Source: Cellvibrionales bacterium UBA4495 (GTDB lineage Bacteria > Pseudomonadota > Gammaproteobacteria > Pseudomonadales > Porticoccaceae). Taken from it: DNA of 55,202 nt. A program made the translations under genes and the position numbers. The DNA lies in NCBI GenBank assembly GCA_002388905.1, contig DGNJ01000125.1:1-55202 (forward strand), read 5' to 3'. Under the pieces are notes generated by a model. It ran no database searches. It saw nothing but the letters and a program-made list of their open reading frames with translations, and was not told the DNA's origin. Positions 8,639-17,360 of this stretch are shown here, in pieces; positions within the stretch are counted from its first letter, which is position 1; each line of letters opens with the position of its first letter.

Positions 8639-9469
8639 ATGGCAGCAAATCAAACAACTCCCCTTGACTGTAATTTCCCTATGACGACAACGCAAAACAC
8701 TCCTCTCCCTGCTTCTACGCTTATTATCGCCAGGGAAAACCGCGGTAAAATTGAAGTATTTATGGTGGTTCGCCACCAGCAGATCGATTTCGCTTCCGGA
8801 GCGCTGGTGTTTCCCGGCGGCAAGGTCGATTCACAAGATGCAGACCCTGCGCTGATCGATTATCTCGACGGCCCCTCGGAGGACACGGCTACCCGGTCAA
8901 TACAGGTGGCCGGGATAAGGGAAACCTTTGAGGAATGCGGAATCCTGCTGGCCAGAGACCGAACTACCTCCCAATTAATCAGCGGCGAACGGCTTCGGAA
9001 ACTGACCGGCTACCGTGAAAGTCTGCACAGCGGTGAAATAACCCTGAAGGGTTTTCTGGAAAGGGAGCAACTGCACTTTGCCTGCGATCAACTGGAATAT
9101 TTCGCTAACTGGGTAACGCCCGAATTCAAGCGTCGCCGCTTCGATACCCACTTTTTTCTTGCCAGGACGCCCGACGACCACTTTGCCGAACACGATGGCA
9201 TGGAATCGGTGGACTCGGTATGGATTACTCCGAAACAGGCGCTGGCTGATGCGCAGAGCGGCAAACGCCTGGTGTTGTTCCCAACAATCTGCAACCTCGA
9301 CAGAATCGGCAGATACAGCTCCCTGGATGAGGCAATGGCTGACACCAGGAGAAGCGAGGTCATTGCAGTATCGCCATGGATCGAAAAACGTGAGGACGGC
9401 AATTATCTACGGATCAGTGACAAGGCAGGTTACCAGATAACCGAGGAAAAAATAGTCAGGCCGCTTTAG
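8639..9469 (+). CDS. NUDIX hydrolase, NUDT7/NUDT19 (CoA diphosphatase)-like
   Basis: A 276-residue NUDIX protein. The box is split as in the NUDT19/RP2p group: FPGGK at 58-62, then about 30 extra residues before RETFEECGILL at 94-104, which supplies the metal-binding glutamates. This family cleaves CoA, acyl-CoA or related nucleotides to phosphopantetheine derivatives, so it may recycle CoA in a cell running heavy acyl-CoA flux. The start is uncertain: ATG 8639 and the in-frame ATG 8681 both lack a good ribosome-binding site. It lies inside the island on the opposite strand to its neighbours and has no palindrome in its immediate promoter region, although site 2 is about 340 bases upstream. 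The family call is firm; the substrate is inferred. Confidence 0.8.
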   Translation: MAANQTTPLDCNFPMTTTQNTPLPASTLIIARENRGKIEVFMVVRHQQIDFASGALVFPGGKVDSQDADPALIDYLDGPSEDTATRSIQVAGIRETFEECGILLARDRTTSQLISGERLRKLTGYRESLHSGEITLKGFLEREQLHFACDQLEYFANWVTPEFKRRRFDTHFFLARTPDDHFAEHDGMESVDSVWITPKQALADAQSGKRLVLFPTICNLDRIGRYSSLDEAMADTRRSEVIAVSPWIEKREDGNYLRISDKAGYQITEEKIVRPL

Positions 9470-9487
9470 ACCAGCCACCGTCGCGGT

Positions 9488-10237
9488 CTAGCACTTGGGT
9501 CCTCCGGCAACATAAAGTACCTGTCCGGAGACAAAACCCGAACGTTCATCGACAAAAAAAGCAACGGCATTGGCAATATCGTCTGTTGTCCCGGCGCGTC
9601 CGACCGGGATATCCCTGGCAGCCTCCTGTTCCATCTCTTCAACGCTGACGCCCACCTGATCCGCGGTGGCCCGGGTCATGTCGGTCACCACAAAACCGGG
9701 AGCCACAGCATTGACTGTGACATTGGTTTTGCCCAACTCAATGGCAAGAGTTTTGGTCAGACCCTGCACCCCGGCTTTGGCCGACGAGTAATTGGCACCG
9801 CCCATGAGTCCCAAGGCGCCGGTGCTGGATATGTTGACGATACGCCCCCATTCGGCATCTTTCATGTAGGGACAGGTTTCCCGGCTCATCAGAAAGGAAC
9901 CGCGAAGATTGACATTGATGACCAGGTCCCATTGTTCAAGCGTCATCTTATGGCTCATGCGGCTGCTCATGACACCGGCATTATTGACCAATACGGTGGG
10001 CGGTCCGAGCCGGGTTTCCACCTCTTGCACCGCTTTCCTGACCGAAATCTCGTCGGTAACATCCACGCTAACGGCAACTGCCCTGCGTCCCTTTTCCGTT
10101 ATGGCGTCGACCGCCTCGATACAGCGCTTTTCATCCAGATCCAGAACACCGATATCCAGTCCTTCATCGGCGAGTCTGAGGGCGATAGAGGCGCCCAGCC
10201 CCCGGGCCGCGCCGGTAACAATCGCGACTTTTTGCAT
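9488..10237 (-). CDS. Short-chain dehydrogenase, FabG-like
   Basis: A 249-residue classical SDR with TGAARGLG at 8-15, NNAG at 85-88, catalytic Ser138, Tyr150 and Lys154 (YSSAK), and the PG motif after it. The Asp at the end of strand 2 (LDLD, 32-35) suggests NAD(H) preference. It could oxidise a 3-hydroxyacyl-CoA or an alicyclic alcohol. ATAGGAG precedes the ATG. It starts nine bases after the acyl-CoA ligase gene stops and is the third gene of crotonase, acyl-CoA ligase, SDR, all under operator sites 3 and 4. It converges with the NUDIX gene, 18 bases apart. Confidence 0.88.
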   Translation of the reverse strand: MQKVAIVTGAARGLGASIALRLADEGLDIGVLDLDEKRCIEAVDAITEKGRRAVAVSVDVTDEISVRKAVQEVETRLGPPTVLVNNAGVMSSRMSHKMTLEQWDLVINVNLRGSFLMSRETCPYMKDAEWGRIVNISSTGALGLMGGANYSSAKAGVQGLTKTLAIELGKTNVTVNAVAPGFVVTDMTRATADQVGVSVEEMEQEAARDIPVGRAGTTDDIANAVAFFVDERSGFVSGQVLYVAGGPKC

Positions 10238-10246
10238 GGCGTGCTC

Positions 10247-11962
10247 CTATTCAAGTCCCAGGTCTTTTATCGCGCGCTCGGTCAGGAGGAATTTCCGGGG
10301 TCTGCCGGTGGCTGTGGTGGGCAGCTCCCCCTGGCTTATAAACAGGACGTATTTGGGCACCTTGAACCTGGCAAGGTGCCGGGAGCAGTAGTCTTTGATT
10401 TCCTCAGCCGTGGGCAGATCGCCTTGCTTTGGAATAATAAAGGCTACGCCGACTTCCCCCATACGCTCATCCGGGACGGGTGCAATAAAAGCCTGATCGA
10501 CGGCCGAGTGCTGAAGAAGGACATCCTCGATCTCCACCGGCAGCACCTGCTCGCCCCCGCAGCGGTATGACTCCTTTGTGCGCCCAAGAAGGCGGAGGTA
10601 TTCGCCTTCGTCCACAGACCCCAGGTCACCGGTACGCATCCATCCATTGTCATCGAAGGCCGCAGCTGTTTCGTTTGGCTTTTTGTAGTAACCCCGGGTA
10701 ACACCCGGCCCCTTCATGCGCAGTTCTCCCATCTCACCGGGGGGCACTTCCTCTCCGGTGACGGTATCGACGACACGGTAGACGACCAGTTTTCTGTCCA
10801 ACGACTCATCTCCCGCCACGCCGACATCCCGAAGTCGGCCGTTAGTGCTCGTAAGGCGCTTGGTGGGAGAATTGTCCACCACCACCGTCGTCGAAGCCGT
10901 GGCTTCGGTCATGCCGTAGCCGGTGGAAACCTCCACCTCGCCGAAAAGCTCGAACACCTGTTCCCAGAGGCCTGGTGGCGCCTTCCCCCCGGAAGAAAAC
11001 ACGGCATTCAGCGAAGACAGGTCGTAGTGCCCTTCACGCATTTTAGCGAGAACGGCTTTCGTCATCGTGGGTATCATCAGGACATCATCGGCGCGATGTT
11101 TTTCGATAGCCTCGAGCGTCTTTTCCGGATCGAATTGCGTCTGGGGGATAATGGCGCCACCAACGAACAGAATGGAAAGAAGTCCCTCCACATAGCCGAA
11201 AACATGGTACATGGGCAGGGAAAACAGGTGGCGGCGACCATCCTGGAAGCCCCGGGCATAGGCGCTACCGTAGGCATTCCTGAGAAACATATCGTGGGTC
11301 AGCAGCACTCCCTTGGGGCCACCGGTGGTTCCCGAGGTATAAAGGATATCGGAAAGCCCCTGCGGATCCCGGTCGGGAATCTCTGTCCACTCGCCGCCGT
11401 TATCTGCAAGCTCATCCAGCATGGAGACGTTCCCCCGGCTGTTCACTCCGGCGGTTGGAAAGACATAAACCCGACGCAATTCAGGCAAATGACTGCCGCC
11501 GCCCTTTTCCTCCCAACCCGGCGCCAGTTCATCAAGCATATCGAGGTAGTCAAGATCCCTGAATCTGTCCATGGTAATGAGCAGGCTGGCATCGGACTGA
11601 CCAAGGACATAACCGAGCTCGGCGGTCCTGTTGAGAAAGTTGATGGGCACCGCCACGGCACCTACACGGGCTATGGCGAACTTCAGCGCAACAAATTCCG
11701 GGTAGTTAGCCATCACCAGGGCAATATGGTTTCCGGGTTTGACGCCTACAGCCGCAAGACCGCAGGCAAAACGCGAGGCCCAGTCATCGATATCGCGATA
11801 GCTGAAAGTGCGCTCATCGGTAATGATAAACGGTCTTTCGGGATACTCCCGGGCAGTGACTGCCAGCATCTGATCGAGGGTGCGCGGCTGCCAAACCGGA
11901 AAACGCGCCGCCAGGGCGCGCTGCCGCTCATTGAAGGGTTTAATCGTATCGGCCATACCCAT
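10247..11962 (-). CDS. Acyl-CoA ligase (ANL superfamily AMP-binding enzyme)
   Basis: A 571-residue adenylate-forming ligase. The P-loop-like YTSGTTGGPKG is at 208-218, the STGYGMTE A5-type motif is near 350, WMRTGDLG is near 440, and the C-terminal subdomain has the expected late lysine region (LPTTATGRPRK). Such enzymes activate a carboxylic acid with ATP and CoA to acyl-CoA in the cytoplasm. Two ATGs two codons apart (11962, 11956) could start it. It lies 53 bases after the crotonase gene and nine bases before the SDR gene. It would activate an acid released after BVMO and esterase action. A second ligase at 29947-31515 suggests two acids or two stages of one pathway. Chain length and ring specificity cannot be told. 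Confidence 0.9.
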   Translation of the reverse strand: MGMADTIKPFNERQRALAARFPVWQPRTLDQMLAVTAREYPERPFIITDERTFSYRDIDDWASRFACGLAAVGVKPGNHIALVMANYPEFVALKFAIARVGAVAVPINFLNRTAELGYVLGQSDASLLITMDRFRDLDYLDMLDELAPGWEEKGGGSHLPELRRVYVFPTAGVNSRGNVSMLDELADNGGEWTEIPDRDPQGLSDILYTSGTTGGPKGVLLTHDMFLRNAYGSAYARGFQDGRRHLFSLPMYHVFGYVEGLLSILFVGGAIIPQTQFDPEKTLEAIEKHRADDVLMIPTMTKAVLAKMREGHYDLSSLNAVFSSGGKAPPGLWEQVFELFGEVEVSTGYGMTEATASTTVVVDNSPTKRLTSTNGRLRDVGVAGDESLDRKLVVYRVVDTVTGEEVPPGEMGELRMKGPGVTRGYYKKPNETAAAFDDNGWMRTGDLGSVDEGEYLRLLGRTKESYRCGGEQVLPVEIEDVLLQHSAVDQAFIAPVPDERMGEVGVAFIIPKQGDLPTAEEIKDYCSRHLARFKVPKYVLFISQGELPTTATGRPRKFLLTERAIKDLGLE

Positions 11963-12015
11963 TAATCCTGTTCAACTCAAACCATCGTCGACGCATAGAC
12001 AAAGGGACTGACTGC

Positions 12016-12924
12016 CTACTTATCACCCTTCCCTTTTCCTTCTTTCGAGGCCAGATAGGCTTCCCAGTAGGTGCGATGTTCGCTGAACGCCTTGTCCCGC
12101 GCTCTAACGGCTGGCCGTACACCACCTTCACGCCATATTCTGGTGAACTCATCCATGCTGGGGCTGGATATGCCCAGGGCGTCGAGATCGTTTGCAGCCG
12201 CCATTGCCGCCTGCATACCGGAGGTTTCGAACCAGCGATTGGTAACCTCCTTGTGGGAATAGATGGCATCCAGGGGCACGTTGGCAACGCGCTCGGCGTA
12301 AGTGCGAGCTACCGCCTCCACTTCCTCCCGGGGCACCGCGCGATTCACCAGTCCCATTTCAGCCGCTTCGGCGCCGGTCATGTTGTCGCCGGTAAAAAGC
12401 CACTCCTTGGTTTTGCGCATCCCCAGGTGGATTGGCCACAGGGCGAATACATGAAGTTCGCCCATGGCGCGCGCCTCGGGCTGACCGAGGCGTGCGTCCT
12501 CGGCGCAGAAGACCACATCGAGCACACCCATAAGGTCTAGACCGCCGGCAACACAGTGGCCGTGAACCACGCCGATGGTGGCCTGTCGCAGGCGGAACAG
12601 GCGCATCCAACGCTCCCGCGAGAGATGGAACTCCCGCCGAGACCATATTGGATGCCGGCGGTGGGGACGGCGCTGGATATCGTTGATAGCACTATCCGCA
12701 TCCCACAGATAGGAAAATTCCTTCAGGTCGTAGCCGGTACTGAAATGATTTCCATTTGCCTTGACCACAAGTACCCGTGTCTCGTCGTCCGTATCCAGGT
12801 CATCCATAACCAAATCCAGTTCGTCACGCAATTTTCTGGACAAGGCGTTGCCCACTTCCGGGCGGTTGAGGGTTACGGTGGCAATACGCCCCTCTTTTTC
12901 GTAGATCAGTGTTTCAAGTTCCAT
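12016..12924 (-). CDS. Crotonase-fold enzyme with altered active site
   Basis: I chose ATG 12924 because GCAGGGG lies eight bases before it; an upstream ATG (12942) and a TTG lack that. The 302-residue product is a crotonase: oxyanion-loop HFSTGYDL (60-67) and VAGG (125-128) are visible. The first catalytic position of enoyl-CoA hydratases, normally Glu in GGCEL, is Asp130 here (GGLDL), while Glu150 (QPEA) is kept. The usual loop after it (GxGGxxRL) is replaced by HVFALWPIHLGMRKTKE, and the protein is about 40 residues longer than a standard hydratase. It may be an isomerase, ring-opening hydrolase or unusual hydratase. First gene of its unit, 51 bases from operator site 3. Confidence 0.82.
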   Translation of the reverse strand: MELETLIYEKEGRIATVTLNRPEVGNALSRKLRDELDLVMDDLDTDDETRVLVVKANGNHFSTGYDLKEFSYLWDADSAINDIQRRPHRRHPIWSRREFHLSRERWMRLFRLRQATIGVVHGHCVAGGLDLMGVLDVVFCAEDARLGQPEARAMGELHVFALWPIHLGMRKTKEWLFTGDNMTGAEAAEMGLVNRAVPREEVEAVARTYAERVANVPLDAIYSHKEVTNRWFETSGMQAAMAAANDLDALGISSPSMDEFTRIWREGGVRPAVRARDKAFSEHRTYWEAYLASKEGKGKGDK

Positions 12925-12974
12925 GGTTTTTACCCCTGCCATTGGCAATTGATGGTGAAAGCGACCCGCTTAGA

Positions 12975-12990
12975 TCAACATATACGTTGA
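12975..12990. promoter_or_regulatory. Island operator palindrome, site 3
   Basis: TCAACA-TATA-CGTTGA, one mismatch. It lies 51 bases upstream of the crotonase start. On the minus strand it follows TTAAAT directly, a possible -10 with TTACCC 16 bases further up; this is the flush-to-minus-10 position also seen for sites 5 and 7. Confidence 0.78.
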
Positions 12991-13041
12991 TTTAAATCAA
13001 GATAAAAATCTGGGTAACGCCTAAAGTATAGCCCACATCCT

Positions 13042-13057
13042 TCAACATCTATGTTGA
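13042..13057. promoter_or_regulatory. Island operator palindrome, site 4
   Basis: TCAACA-TCTA-TGTTGA, a perfect match to the consensus and a perfect palindrome (12 of 12 arm bases; the TCTA spacer is not itself symmetric). It lies between the divergent crotonase and BVMO genes and provides TTGACA for the plus-strand promoter. Confidence 0.82.
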
Positions 13058-13083
13058 CAGGGAGAGGCTGCCAAGTCAATAAT
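13054..13083 (+). promoter_or_regulatory. Possible promoter of the first BVMO unit
   Basis: TTGACA at 13054-13059 inside operator site 4, an 18-base spacer and AATAAT at 13078-13083. An alternative -10 is TATAAT at 13107-13112, but I see no well-placed -35 for it. Confidence 0.45.
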
Positions 13084-13177
13084 CTCATTGACAACTGGTC
13101 TTGAACTATAATTTGGAGGCTGCCCCTTAACAGTAATCAGCCTCAGTTTGCAAAGCTTGAAAGCACGGAGAAAATTT

Positions 13178-14821
13178 ATGAGTATCAATAAGATAGAGGG
13201 CCTGGATGCAGTGATCGTCGGCGCCGGCTTTGCGGGTCTGAGAATGCTTTATACCCTGCGCAAAGCCGGCAAGTCGGTGACTGTGATCGAGGCTTCAGAT
13301 CAGGTAGGCGGAGTCTGGAATTACAACCGGTATCCCGGCGCGCGATGTGATGTGGAAAGTTACGATTACTCTTACGGTTTCTCCCGGGAACTGGAGCAGG
13401 AATGGCGCTGGACAGAGCGTTACGCCACGCAATCAGAGGTACTCAACTATATACGTTATGCCGCCATGAAGTTCGATCTGAACAAGGACATTATATTCAA
13501 CACGAGGATGACAGATGCCGAATACAACGAGCATCACGCCAACTGGACGATCATGACGGATACTGGCAAGGAAATTACCGCTCGCTTTCTGATCATGGCG
13601 GTCGGGCAGCTGTCACAACCCAAAAAGCCCGATATTCCCGGCGAAGAATTATTCAAGGGAGAAATCCTGCATAGTGCGCTCTGGCCCCGGGAACACGTCC
13701 ACTTCGAAGGAAAAAAAGTTGGCATAATCGGCACCGGATCTTCCGGGGTCCAGATGACGCCGGTGATTGCCAAACACGCCGACCACCTCAAGGTCTTTCA
13801 GAGAACTGCCAATTTCAGCATTCCCGCATGCCATGCCTATATCAGCGATGAAGAGGATGCGGAAATCAAGGAACACTACCAGGAACGCCGGGAGCAGTGT
13901 CGGAATTCGCCTACGGGCCTTGGCTTTATGCCCAACAAGACTTCCGCCCTGGACGACCCCCCGGAAAAGCGCGAAGAGGTTTTCGAGGCCGCCTACAATC
14001 GGCTGGGTTTCGGTTTCGCCCTCGCTTATTACGACATACTGCTAAACCAGGAAGCAAACGACCTGGCGGCCGACTTCCTTCGGCGCAAGATAGCGGAAAA
14101 GGTGGAAGATCCGGAGACTCGCGAAAAGCTGACCCCGCGCGGGTTTCCCTTCGGCGCGATGCGGCCCTCCGTGGATGATGGTTACTACGAGGCGTTTAAC
14201 CGGGATAACGTGGAATTGGTGGATGTCAAGGAACACCCAATTCAGGAAATTACCGAAACGGGAATATCCACCACCGCGGAACACCACCCCCTGGATATGA
14301 TCATTTATGCCACCGGATTCGACGTTTTTACCGGTTCATTATTGGCGCCCAAAATTGTCGGTCGCAAGGGCCTGACTCTCAAGGAAAAATGGAAAGACGG
14401 GCCGGTCAACTATCTGGGCCTGAGTACGGCCGACTTCCCGAATTTCTTTATCATGGTAGGCCCGGGAAGCCCGTCACTCCTCAGCAATGTGCTGGTATCC
14501 ACTGAAGATCATGCCGACTTCATCAGTGACATGATCACCTATATGGACGAAAACCATATCAGGGAGGTGGAAGCGAACCCGGAAGAAGAAAGGGAATGGG
14601 TCCAGCATGTCAACGAACGGTCCAAGGAAACGCTCTATCCGAAGGCCCGCTCCTACTACAACGGCGACGAAATCCCCGGAAAACCGCACGTTTTCATGCC
14701 TTATTCCGGTGGTGTCCGCGGCTACAGGCGTATTCTCCAAAAAGTCGTCGATGCCGGTTACGAAGGCTTTGAAATGAAGAAAGCCTGGAATCGGTTGAGA
14801 GATAATGTCACCCGGTATTGA
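13178..14821 (+). CDS. Flavin-containing Baeyer-Villiger monooxygenase, cyclohexanone monooxygenase-like
   Basis: A 547-residue type I BVMO, the length of cyclohexanone monooxygenases. The start at ATG 13178 has a good GGAGA ribosome-binding site; the frame runs back to 13148 without one. FAD-binding GAGFAG is at 15-20, the BVMO fingerprint FKGEILHSALWP at 159-170 fits FxGxxxHxxxW(P/D) exactly, and the NADPH-binding GTGSSG is at 185-190. It inserts oxygen next to a ketone using O2 and NADPH, giving an ester or lactone. It is divergent from the crotonase unit across sites 3 and 4 and followed by the heme-propeller lipoprotein gene. The other BVMO (34466-36499) is of a longer subtype, so the two probably act on different ketones. 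Confidence 0.93.
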   Translation: MSINKIEGLDAVIVGAGFAGLRMLYTLRKAGKSVTVIEASDQVGGVWNYNRYPGARCDVESYDYSYGFSRELEQEWRWTERYATQSEVLNYIRYAAMKFDLNKDIIFNTRMTDAEYNEHHANWTIMTDTGKEITARFLIMAVGQLSQPKKPDIPGEELFKGEILHSALWPREHVHFEGKKVGIIGTGSSGVQMTPVIAKHADHLKVFQRTANFSIPACHAYISDEEDAEIKEHYQERREQCRNSPTGLGFMPNKTSALDDPPEKREEVFEAAYNRLGFGFALAYYDILLNQEANDLAADFLRRKIAEKVEDPETREKLTPRGFPFGAMRPSVDDGYYEAFNRDNVELVDVKEHPIQEITETGISTTAEHHPLDMIIYATGFDVFTGSLLAPKIVGRKGLTLKEKWKDGPVNYLGLSTADFPNFFIMVGPGSPSLLSNVLVSTEDHADFISDMITYMDENHIREVEANPEEEREWVQHVNERSKETLYPKARSYYNGDEIPGKPHVFMPYSGGVRGYRRILQKVVDAGYEGFEMKKAWNRLRDNVTRY

Positions 14822-14953
14822 GAGCCTGGCTCACTTTCAACCCGCCACGTGCCACCACTTTTCAACAATGCTGGCATATGGCGGGTGAACCGGCTGGCCT
14901 GCCTTAGCATGCACTTTATCGATCAATAATTTTTACCGTCCGGGAGAAGGGTA

Positions 14954-17056
14954 ATGATTAAAAAATATCTGATTTCTGTGCCGAGAGTAGCGGTCCTGGT
15001 GGCGGCTCTTGCAGCCTGTACAGACCCTGAACCTCCCACTGAGCCAAAAACAGGGGAAGCGGCAAAAACGCCGGACTTTATTGAAGGCCAGGTGGTCAAT
15101 TCGCAGGGCGCTGCCGAAGCCGGTGTCTGGGTAATAGCGGAAACAGACAGCCTGCCGACAAATTTCCGGAAAATCGTGGTAACCAATGACGAAGGCCGCT
15201 TCGTCCTGCCGGAGTTGCCGTCTACCAGATACCACGTATGGGTACGGGGCTACGGCCTTACCGACTCGCAAAAACTGGAAGCAACACCCGGCGACAAGCT
15301 CTCCCTGAAAGTCGAACAGGCCGCGAGTGCGCAGGAGGCCGCCTCGCTCTATCCCGCCAACTACTGGCTGTCGATGATGGAAGCCCCATCAACCGAAGCC
15401 TTGAAGAATGCTGAACACCCTTACGCCTCTGCCGAGGACTGGCTCAGTCAGTTCAAGCTTAACTGCACCATATGCCATCAGCCGGGCAGCGCTCCCGCGA
15501 GGGCGGTATTTCCATCACGCGAGGCCACCGACTACGGCCTGAAAAAGGCCGGAGAGATGAATCTGCTGGCCGAGCAACTCAATCGCGATATCCTGCTGGA
15601 TGTGCTTGAAAATTGGGGAGAGAAAATCGCCGCCGGCGAGACACCGGAAGCCGCCCCACCTCGTCCAGAGGGAATCGAGCGCAATTTCGTGATCACACAG
15701 TGGGAATATGGCGGTGAGTACACCTACGCCCACGATGTGATATCCACTGACAAACGCAATCCTCATTTGTACCCTGATGAAAAAATTTATGGCCTCGATA
15801 TCGGCAACGATCACCTGCTGGTGCTGGATCCCGGGAAGCACAAGTGGGAGCAAATGAAATTGCCGGATTACCAACATGCCAAACCCTGGTGTGAGCAGAC
15901 TTACAAGCCACTAGGCGGAGGCGAAGAAATTCCTGTGGGTGCCCAATTGTTGGGTTGTCCGGAACCCGGTGTTATGACACCGCATATGGGTGCTTATCAG
16001 AATCCCGTGAATCCCCACAATCCGATGATGGACGATACCGGCAAGGTTTGGATGACCATGCAGGTCCGGCGGGAATGGGGTGAGGATTTGCCGGAATTTT
16101 GCAAAAACGACCCGCTTATAGCCGGCGAATACCATCACCGGCAATTGGGCTATTACGATACCGGTACCGGGGAAATTATCCCCATCGATACCTGTTTTGG
16201 GACTCACCACCTTCAGTTCGATGACAATGGAGTTCTCTGGGTTAACGGCGACAGCAATGTTATCGGCTGGCTGGACACCAAAGAGTTCGATCCGGACAAA
16301 CCGGAAACCCTGGAAACCGCTCAAGGCTGGTCTGAAGGCGTGGCGGACACTGATGGCGATGGCACTCCCGACAAACCGATCATTGGCTATCGCTACAGTA
16401 TCATTCCCAATCCGGCCAGGGGCGATGTCTGGATCGCCATACCTCCCGGATCCTACGGCAAGCACCCCACCTATGGCGATCGCGGCTATATCACCCGCTA
16501 CGACCCTGAAACCGGCACCCACGAAGCCTACAAGCCCCCGGCTCCTGCCTCGGGTGCGCGCGGTATCGATGTGGACACCAAGGGTAATATCTGGGCTGGC
16601 ATGGCGGGTAGCGGGCACCTGGCTCGCTTCGACCGCAGCAAGTGCGAGCAGACCTGGGGCGCGGGGGATCAATGTCCGGAGGGCTGGACACTCTGGGAAA
16701 CCCCCGGGCCACGATTCAAGGACGCTCCCGGTAAAGGTACCAATTTCCACTATTTTACCTGGGTCGACCAGTACAATACGCTGGGCATGGGCAAGGATAC
16801 CGTGATAATCAATGGTACAAATTCCGACTCGCTGATTGCCTTCAGGCCTGATACGGAGGAATTTACGGTGATTCGAATACCCTACCCCATGATCAGTTAT
16901 ACACGCGGTGTCGATGGACGCATTGACCAAAAGGATGGCGGGTGGAAAGATCGTGGATTATGGTTCACCAACGGTCTCGACCCGGTATTTATGTCGGAGA
17001 TACCGAGAACCTACGTGGGCCATGTGCAACTCAGGCCCGATCCACTGGCCCATTGA
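14954..17056 (+). CDS. Lipoprotein with CpdR-like domain, CxxCH heme motif and Vgb-type beta-propeller
   Basis: A 700-residue lipoprotein: hydrophobic signal with lipobox LAAC, lipidated Cys22. A carboxypeptidase-regulatory-like beta-sandwich (about 42-122) follows, then CTICH at 171-175, a typical heme c attachment motif, and a long propeller-like C-terminal half with WMTMQVRR, LWVNGDSN, WAGMAGSG and similar strands. An aspartate-rich DTDGDGTPD near 475 resembles a calcium loop. The domain order matches the protein at 1669-3567, but the sequence is clearly diverged and this one is membrane-anchored. GAGAAGGG precedes the ATG. It is 132 bases downstream of the BVMO gene and probably cotranscribed with it. 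A periplasmic lyase or redox enzyme with its own heme is the likely class; the reaction is unknown. Confidence 0.77.
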   Translation: MIKKYLISVPRVAVLVAALAACTDPEPPTEPKTGEAAKTPDFIEGQVVNSQGAAEAGVWVIAETDSLPTNFRKIVVTNDEGRFVLPELPSTRYHVWVRGYGLTDSQKLEATPGDKLSLKVEQAASAQEAASLYPANYWLSMMEAPSTEALKNAEHPYASAEDWLSQFKLNCTICHQPGSAPARAVFPSREATDYGLKKAGEMNLLAEQLNRDILLDVLENWGEKIAAGETPEAAPPRPEGIERNFVITQWEYGGEYTYAHDVISTDKRNPHLYPDEKIYGLDIGNDHLLVLDPGKHKWEQMKLPDYQHAKPWCEQTYKPLGGGEEIPVGAQLLGCPEPGVMTPHMGAYQNPVNPHNPMMDDTGKVWMTMQVRREWGEDLPEFCKNDPLIAGEYHHRQLGYYDTGTGEIIPIDTCFGTHHLQFDDNGVLWVNGDSNVIGWLDTKEFDPDKPETLETAQGWSEGVADTDGDGTPDKPIIGYRYSIIPNPARGDVWIAIPPGSYGKHPTYGDRGYITRYDPETGTHEAYKPPAPASGARGIDVDTKGNIWAGMAGSGHLARFDRSKCEQTWGAGDQCPEGWTLWETPGPRFKDAPGKGTNFHYFTWVDQYNTLGMGKDTVIINGTNSDSLIAFRPDTEEFTVIRIPYPMISYTRGVDGRIDQKDGGWKDRGLWFTNGLDPVFMSEIPRTYVGHVQLRPDPLAH

Positions 17057-17066
17057 GCTTTTGACA

Positions 17067-17102
17067 GCGGCACACCGATTAATCCTGCGGCAGGTGTGCC
17101 GC
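17067..17102 (+). terminator. Hairpin after the propeller lipoprotein gene
   Basis: Perfect 10-bp stem GCGGCACACC/GGTGTGCCGC with a 16-base loop, 11 bases past the stop codon. No U-tract follows, so it may protect the 3' end or aid termination rather than be a classical terminator. Confidence 0.5.
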
Positions 17103-17331
17103 CGTCTCGAAAATCGAATGTTGCGATGGTGTAGTCGGCCGGGCTGATGGCTGCCGCCCCCTGAAGGATAAACTGTGCCGACTTGAAAGAGAGCTAACGT
17201 CTTGCCGTCCCTGACGTTCCTGTCCATAGTTATCGCTCAGAGCGCACCCGGGCATGGCGTTTAGCGGCCACCCGTTACAAAGAACGGAACAATAGTCTTC
17301 CACAAAAGACTGGCAGCGAACATGGGACAGG

Positions 17332-17356
17332 CTGTCTCAGCACTGACAGGTTTTTT
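17332..17356 (+). terminator. Possible rho-independent terminator
   Basis: Stem CTGTC/GACAG with an 8-base loop, followed by G and six T on the plus strand, just before the 3' end of the convergent esterase gene. The stem is short. Between 17103 and 17331 I see nothing else. Confidence 0.4.
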
Positions 17357-17360
17357 AGTT

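Noticed and set aside
14862..14877. TCAACA-ATGC-TGGCAT upstream of the propeller lipoprotein gene, a possible twelfth operator
   Set aside because: Only the left half matches; the right half agrees at two of six bases. The gene is more likely read from the BVMO promoter.
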